Positions 21,501-42,500 of a DNA stretch of 42,500 nucleotides are shown piece by piece. The notes below the pieces were generated by a model. The model was not told the DNA's origin, did no database searches, and saw nothing but the letters and a program-made list of their open reading frames with translations. Within the stretch, counting starts at the first letter, position 1; each line of letters opens with the position of its first letter. The stretch lies in the NCBI GenBank assembly GCA_009760855.2, contig WPIO01000088.1, forward strand, positions 1,292,501 to 1,335,000, read 5' to 3'. The DNA comes from Cristatella mucedo (Eukaryota; Bryozoa; Phylactolaemata; Cristatellidae). The translations under genes and the position numbers were made by a program.

Positions 21501-22514
21501 GATCTGCAGACTTCGAAATTAAATTACTGAGCTTCGAAGAGGGAGTGCACATACACACCTACGAATCCTGGTACAGAGCTCGAGTCGACGTAAGGAGTCG
21601 GAAAAAGATAAAAGCGGACAGAGCAAACAGCAGTCTACCGCAATGTCAAGGGAGCAGCGGTGAGAGGAGCTCAGTCGCAGGCATCGAGCGCCTGTATTTT
21701 CCACCGACCGTGGACTCGGTGGCTCACACAACTCAAATTCAAATCAACTCTCTGCCCACGCCGAAACTCGCCTCTCTCATTAAAGTCAGGAGTCAGTTTC
21801 ATCAAGGCTTCATAAATCCATAAGCCCGCCATAGAGTACATGAAGGGACGTGCCAGCGATAAACTAAATAAATAAATAAATCCAAGCTGATTAAGCAGCC
21901 TCTTTTTGTATAGCGACAGAAGAGCCTTTACGGCTATCACCATCGCTTGCAGTGGCGATAAAAGGATCGCCCACCGCAGGAATCGAACCCAAGGCTGGTC
22001 ATCAAAGCATCGGCGACTGCCGTTAACACATCAACGAGCTTGCAAGCGATCCTCGTGAAACCCCATACAAACGCAGTAGTTAAACAGAGTGGGATTCTCT
22101 TGTTCCATAATGAAGCAAGTCTGCGCCGTGCGGAGCTCACAAGTAGGCAACGATCGACCCGGCATCATTAGCGAGTCATAGCAGCAATGCAGCGAGGCTT
22201 GGCAACGCGAGGCTTGGTATTCGCTTACTGATTGTCGCCGAGCTGTTTCTTCTTGCTTGCCCCCAGCAGTTGCATCAGTTCAGGGTCACTATTCTCATCG
22301 CCAACGACAGTGGGTCCGGTCGACTGCCAACAAGAAATATAAAGCTTTGAAACGAATGCCACGGCCACGCCGCCGCGAGAGCCTTCAGGAGAATAGTGGG
22401 CATCGTGGTCTTAATTAAGAAGCACCTTAGCAGAAGAGAATGGCGAGAGTAACAGAGAAAGACAAAGCATCGACATACAAAACGTATCAGGCAGCTTATA
22501 ATCAAGTACGACAT
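18377..22514 (-). CDS. GCHFR: GTP cyclohydrolase I feedback regulatory protein (3 exons, complete)
   Basis: Small regulator that binds GTP cyclohydrolase I and, in mammals, mediates its inhibition by tetrahydrobiopterin and stimulation by phenylalanine. Exons: 22514-22479, 22323-22229, 18512-18377; introns are 155 and 3716 bases. The spliced product is 88 residues (human 84): MSYLIISCLIRF, then STGPTVVGDENSDPELM and LLGASKKKQLGDNH, then FEYVCSECPRVVLDRLDK and MAGIGQTCAWTLYKPLRED. The family marks GPTxVGDE, SDPELM, LGASK, RxVLDxL and GxGQTxxWxLxK are all in place. Exon 1 joins in phase 0 and exon 2 to 3 in phase 2. The start ATG has an in-frame TAA 33 bases upstream and no ATG between. The reading frame shows no lesion. 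Divergent points are C and F in the first strand (SCLIRF for STQIRM) and a four-residue longer C-terminus. No obvious AATAAA follows the stop. Confidence 0.92.
18822..18851. repeat. (GGGT)n tract, possible G-quadruplex
   Basis: Seven GGG runs separated by single T on the plus strand, inside GCHFR intron 2. The transcript strand carries (CCCA)n. Confidence 0.9.
19086..19265 (-). mobile_element. SINE family A (tRNA-derived), near full length
   Basis: On the minus strand: a head with a weak A box (CACTAGGTAAGGCGG), hairpin CACGACCTCAGTCCCGAGG, then B box GAGTTCGATTCCTG, body GCGATTCTTTATCGTCACTG, GGCTCTCCTGTCGCTATAC and the end GAGGCTGTTTAATCAGCTAG. Inside GCHFR intron 2. Confidence 0.8.
19821..19872. 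repeat. (TACA)n microsatellite
   Basis: TACATACATACATTCA repeated, inside GCHFR intron 2. Confidence 0.93.
20512..20625. repeat. 57-bp tandem duplication
   Basis: 20512-20568 and 20569-20625 differ at two positions. The unit begins GCACCGACAATCT and contains GCATACATAC and (GCT)4. Confidence 0.95.
20805..20913 (+). repeat. Unclassified dispersed repeat, copy 1
   Basis: Shares GTGGGTGTTA, ATAGTGCTCACA-like and CATTTGGTAGCCAACAGAC with 28130-28240 in the same order and spacing. No family recognised. Confidence 0.6.
21880..22016 (-). mobile_element. SINE family A, 5' truncated
   Basis: Tail and body as in the other copies (AAGCTGATTAAGCAGCCTC, GTATAGCGACAG, GCAGTGGCGATAAA, GCAGGAATCGAACCC) with an (AAAT)n end. 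The head before the B box is missing. Inside GCHFR intron 2. Confidence 0.78.
22229..22323 (-). CDS. GCHFR: GCHFR exon 2 (GPTVVGDE core)
   Basis: Encodes 31 residues plus two bases, including GPTVVGDENSDPELMQLLGA. Acceptor TTGGCAG, donor CA/GTAAGC. This is the most diagnostic part of the family. Confidence 0.94.
22479..22514 (-). CDS. GCHFR: GCHFR exon 1 (12 codons)
   Basis: MSYLIISCLIRF, matching the first beta strand of the family (MPYLLISTQIRM in human). It ends at a strong donor, TTT/GTATGT. Exon 1 alone would be a weak call; it is supported by phase and by exon 2 lying only 155 bases away. Confidence 0.85.
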
Positions 22515-22889
22515 CCTATCAATTGAACACTTGGCGACGAGACGTTAGTCGCCGGCGAGCCGGATGTGTGTAGCTGGGAATGCAAATCTCAACTTCCTGT
22601 TGTTGGGCCTCTGATCGGGAGAGACTACTCTCCGTGGGCCGCTCGTGGCTGTGAAGGCGGCTGCCTTCCCGCCTCTAGGACGAGTCCCGACGAATGCGGC
22701 CAGGGAAGCTATCGAACTGCATGGTTAATTGGCTCGCTATCAGTGCGATGACACTCTCTCGCTGAAAATTTGCTCACTTTATCAGTCACACCCGCCCCCC
22801 CCCGAGGTCGAGGTCATTCGCTTTCGTCGTTTCGTCAATCGCGAGGAGGCGGTGCAGCCCAAGCCTCAACTCCTCAGACAGCCTGGCTT

Positions 22890-23135
22890 GTCGTCCGACG
22901 CCATTGTCTGGCCCTAAGGACGCCATTGTCGAGCTCTGAGGACGCCTCTAGTCTAGCTGTCCGGTTCGCCGAAGTGACGGCTAGGCCTGAGTGATCGTCC
23001 GGTTGTGCACCGCGGGTCATTCGCTCGAGTTGTACTTGTAGCTGAAGTCGAGCTCTAAGGAAGCCATTGTCTTGCTCTTAAGACGCCTGTAGTATAGCCC
23101 TAAGGACGCCATTGTCTAGCTCTAAGGACGCCTTC
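22890..23135. promoter_or_regulatory. Imperfect repeats with four GCCATTGTC motifs upstream of GCHFR
   Basis: The block repeats variants of CTAAGGACGCCATTGTC and CTAAGGACGCC. GCCATTGTC occurs at 22900, 22922, 23063 and 23108. Its complement holds ACAATGG, the core bound by SOX-type HMG proteins. The block lies 380-620 bases upstream of the GCHFR start codon. A regulatory role is inference. Confidence 0.3.
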
Positions 23136-23494
23136 CGACCGACCAGTGTCTTCACTGGCATCTAAGAGCTTTCTCTGCGATTATTATGACTGCCTTCATA
23201 CAATTTAGCAATAGAAAGGGAGGCATAAATTAAAGCTATTCGAATAAAACACCACTCGATCTCATGACGATCAAGCAGCTCAATTCGGAAAAAGCCGAGT
23301 GGCAATTGATTCAAACCCGCATGTCCATGGAGGAAGAAGAACCTGTCGCCCGCTTGTGGCTGGCAAGAAAGAATCGCCCTCTGCAAGACTCAAATCGGCG
23401 ATCTGAAGTTCGAGCACCTTGCCTCTGGGCCGAGACTTTGCACTAATAGGGAAGCATCAACTCTCGAGATTCCCATCGTGCTTCCGTTGCAGCA

Positions 23495-23586
23495 AATGTA
23501 CCCTGTGCCCCGAAAGAGATTGAGTTCTCTGAGGGTGCTATATCAAATGCAGTATCATCATTATTATTATAATTATTATTATTATA
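23495..23586 (+). repeat. LINE 3' hairpin tail with (ATT)n
   Basis: GCAGCAAATGTA, the stem arms around AGAGATTGAGTTCTCT, then a (ATT)n end. Only the last 90 bases of the element are present. Confidence 0.75.
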
Positions 23587-23975
23587 AGCAGTGATGTTCT
23601 CCGGCTTGCTTCGTTGCTTAGCGTTTCGGGAGACCGACCTTCGCGTTAATGTAATGGCTAGTGATTTAACAGAAAAGCCTAGGACTCGGGAAGGAATGGA
23701 ACTTCGCCTCGTGTATGGATGAACAAATACGACCCCAATAACAGTGTCTCGAGGCTCTGTTTGCTGCACGACAAGGCAAACACCGATGCATGCTTGCAAG
23801 TTCACTCGTGCATGCAGTACAACAATACAGCTTTTGTGGTTCAGTGATTCACCTGCAGATGGACACGTAGAAACATGTGATCTCGCTCTTACACATGTTG
23901 TCGCTATTTGGCGTCATTGATCTCATTTAACTTCAGCTAGCAACTTCCTGTGAGCCTAACAACAATATTACAATA

Positions 23976-24148
23976 CTAGCTGATTTAACAGCCTCTTTTT
24001 GTATAGCGACAGAAGAGCCTGTATGGCTATCACCACCGCTTGCAGTGGCGATAAAAGATCACCCACGATAGGATTCGAACCCACGACCTCGGGACGAGGT
24101 CGTGATAAGCAACCGCCTTACCTAGTGAGCCATTACGGCCTAAAGATA
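23976..24148 (-). mobile_element. SINE family A, full length
   Basis: Most complete copy: A-box-like TGGCTCACTAGGTAAGG, perfect hairpin CACGACCTC-GTCCC-GAGGTCGTG, B box GGGTTCGAATCC, then the body and the tail CAAAAAGAGGCTGTTAAATC. It lies between the ACP7 end and GCHFR. Confidence 0.85.
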
Positions 24149-25584
24149 CAGATCCCGAAAGGTCACTTTTCGGCCGCATTAATAAGAGCCTGTTTCCAAA
24201 AGACTTGTTCACAAAAAGACCGCAAAAGGATTTCTAAAAATTTGCTGCTGCCTGAGTGGCCTAATGTTCTTGTGGGGTTTACCCTGCTTTGCCAACAATA
24301 GCTTGCTGTTCAGCCGACCCTGAGTTGTTGATAACAGTAGAAAGTACACTTAAAATTTGGCCAAAACGAGATCTTAATTCTGCCTAAAAATTACGGGCAA
24401 AGTAAAAGAGGTTGGGCAATTGTTGTGGAATGTGCCAAGAGGATGTCAATTAACGAGCTATCAGCCCCTACAAAGACAGTGCGATAGCAATAATAACAAG
24501 AATGTCAAGGCTATGACCAAGTGTTAAAGACATCCGAGATGATACCATGCTTAGACGAGAAAGCAAAAGCTCACAAGTAACTCACCGAAGTTGAAGCCAA
24601 TGTTGAGATGCCTTCGTGGCCACCGAATAGCAGGGGACCTGGTTAGTAACACAAACACACACACACACTGAATCTTGCGCAGACAAATCATGCAAGGAAC
24701 ACAGCAAAAACTGTAACCCCTCTGGGAAACAGGTAGATGGCTGGCTGAGAGGAGCAGCTGTTCGTCATTAACAGAGACTCAGTTGATGCAAAGTCAAACC
24801 CATTGGTGACAGAAGCTGGAGGCCAGATCGAGGTTTTCGGCGAATTCAAAATGAAGGCCCCTTGACCGAAATGTTTCAAGTTCCAGTTCGAGGATCAGGA
24901 AGGAGAAGACCGCGAAGTCAAGTTCGAAGCAAGCGGTGAGAAGCGAGTGGGAACCGCGGAGGCACCATGCAAATCGGATGAGTAGGCGATAAGTAGAGTC
25001 GGATGATCGCCTTGGAACTCAATAGCCTGCAGCCGATCACGGGCACCACCAGGAACGGGCACGTGATCACGGGCAGGTGATCACGTGGTGCAATGAAGGC
25101 GAATCTTGCCGATCGCCTCGGATTCGCCTGCACTTCCTGCCGAAGGATCGGACGATGCTCCGCCTGCCCTTCCAGCATTGCGGCATCGCGCACACACACA
25201 CTCACGAACGAACAGGCCGGCATCCCTCGCCACGATGCTCTGACTTCCTCTGTTGCCTCCGCACGTGACTCACCTACCCCCCCCCCCAGTTGTAAGGCAG
25301 TTAATCGATGCTACAGCAAGCTCTCGCCCCACAGCACTCTTCAGCCGAGCAGGCTAAAACGATCAGCCGAGCAGGCTGACTGCATGCTAAAACGATCAAG
25401 TAGCAGCAAGAGTCTGGGCACAGAGCTTCCCTTCACCGGTGGGATGGCAAAACAACAATGACTGAATGCAAAACGAGCTTAGTAGATACCGTCAGTCTGC
25501 CGCGGTACATTTCTCTCTCACTTACGTACGCATACGATTGATAACAATTCACGTGAGCTTGTGTTCTCTCTTCTATTGTCGAAT
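24149..25584. other. Intergenic, no gene seen; palindromic GTGATCAC/CACGTG cluster at 25055-25085
   Basis: CACGTGATCACGGGCAGGTG then ATCACGTGG at 25060-25087 contains two CACGTG E-boxes and two GATCAC words. A short (CA)n lies at 24653-24668 and a C run at 25280-25289. No coding structure is recognised. Confidence 0.35.
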
Positions 25585-25590
25585 TTATTA
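25585..25590 (-). promoter_or_regulatory. Candidate polyadenylation signal of the ACP7-like gene
   Basis: AATAAA on the minus strand, about 440 bases after the ACP7 stop. It is the first such hexamer I see downstream of the stop. The region between shows no other coding signal. Confidence 0.4.
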
Positions 25591-26029
25591 TTTTCTCATA
25601 TCATATATTGATTGCAAATAATTTTCAATCCAGTCATTGTTAAGTCTTCTTAACCGTCGCAGATGTGCTCCTACTGTCGTATAGGCATGGTTGTCATGGT
25701 TGCTTGCATTTCGCGCTTGCTTTCGTTGCTGCTCCAGGTCGGCGACTTCCGGTTGGCGAACGGGCAGCAAGGCAGCACACTGCACGAGCCTCGATAGGAG
25801 GAAGAGGAGGAATCGTAAGTTTAAGAGCCCCGAGCAGTCAGCTGTGCTGCTCGGTGCTGTCCACTGAGAAGTGAACTGATTTGGATATGAAGAGCTGCTC
25901 GTCCCGCAGGGCCGGAGCACGGCCGGCGGCGGCGGCGGCGGCGACTCTGTCAGCTGCGGCGGCGGCTTCCTTCTGCTGCCGTCCAATGCTGAGCACCAGC
26001 TATGCATCGGCACGTGACGCGCTGCCGGC

Positions 26030-42276
<16,247 letters not shown>

Positions 42277-42333
42277 CTGCACGGAAGAACTGGTGGATTA
42301 AGCAGAGGGCACTCGGAAAACCATGTAAACATG

Positions 42334-42491
<158 letters not shown>

Positions 42492-42500
42492 ATTAAAGTT

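Noticed and set aside
24594-24640. Candidate GCHFR exon ending GGCTTCAACTTCG/GTGAGT on the minus strand
   Set aside because: Phase does not fit exon 3 and it is upstream of the true start exon; the real exon 2 is at 22229-22323.

Overview
The window is animal nuclear DNA. It shows spliceosomal introns with GT..AG borders, very dense microsatellites, non-LTR retrotransposon (LINE) and tRNA-derived SINE relics, and two genes of animal-type families. The LINE type (CR1/L2-like reverse transcriptase, a 3' hairpin tail ending in (ATT)n) is common in marine invertebrates. I cannot name the species. The six-frame ORFs hide both genes because their exons are short; I rebuilt the genes by joining exons at splice consensus sites and checking phase.

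Gene 1, minus strand, 42276 down to 26030: eleven exons of a purple acid phosphatase of the ACP7 type. All seven metal-ligand residues are present. The 5' end (signal peptide and start) lies beyond the right edge. Gene 2, minus strand, 22514 down to 18377: a complete three-exon GCHFR, the feedback regulator of GTP cyclohydrolase I, encoding 88 residues. The two genes lie in tandem on the same strand, about 3.5 kb apart. I see no functional link between them beyond position.

Left part (1-18300): no convincing host gene. It holds LINE fragments (415-776, 2562-3693, a mosaic at 3890-4850, a long copy at 5420-7481 with an inverted LINE tail inside it, and 12655-13590), GA/CT microsatellites, several CpG-rich stretches (about 1300-1700, 9300-9830, 11320-12210, 13700-15060) that could be promoters, and a decayed Mutator-like transposase (16773-17165) next to a decayed Tc1/mariner-like transposase (17175-17425, opposite strand).

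Right part (18300-42500): the two genes, whose introns carry most of the remaining repeats. These are two SINE families, LINE 3' ends, minisatellites with 19-, 33-, 49- and 57-bp units, a (CAG)17 tract, long (GA)n and (CA)n tracts, and a 28-bp perfect hairpin. Several tandem repeats sit within about 100 bp of ACP7 splice sites, and one GA-rich intron contains four copies of a module carrying a perfect 5' splice site consensus. I found no CRISPR array, no rRNA gene and no intact tRNA gene.
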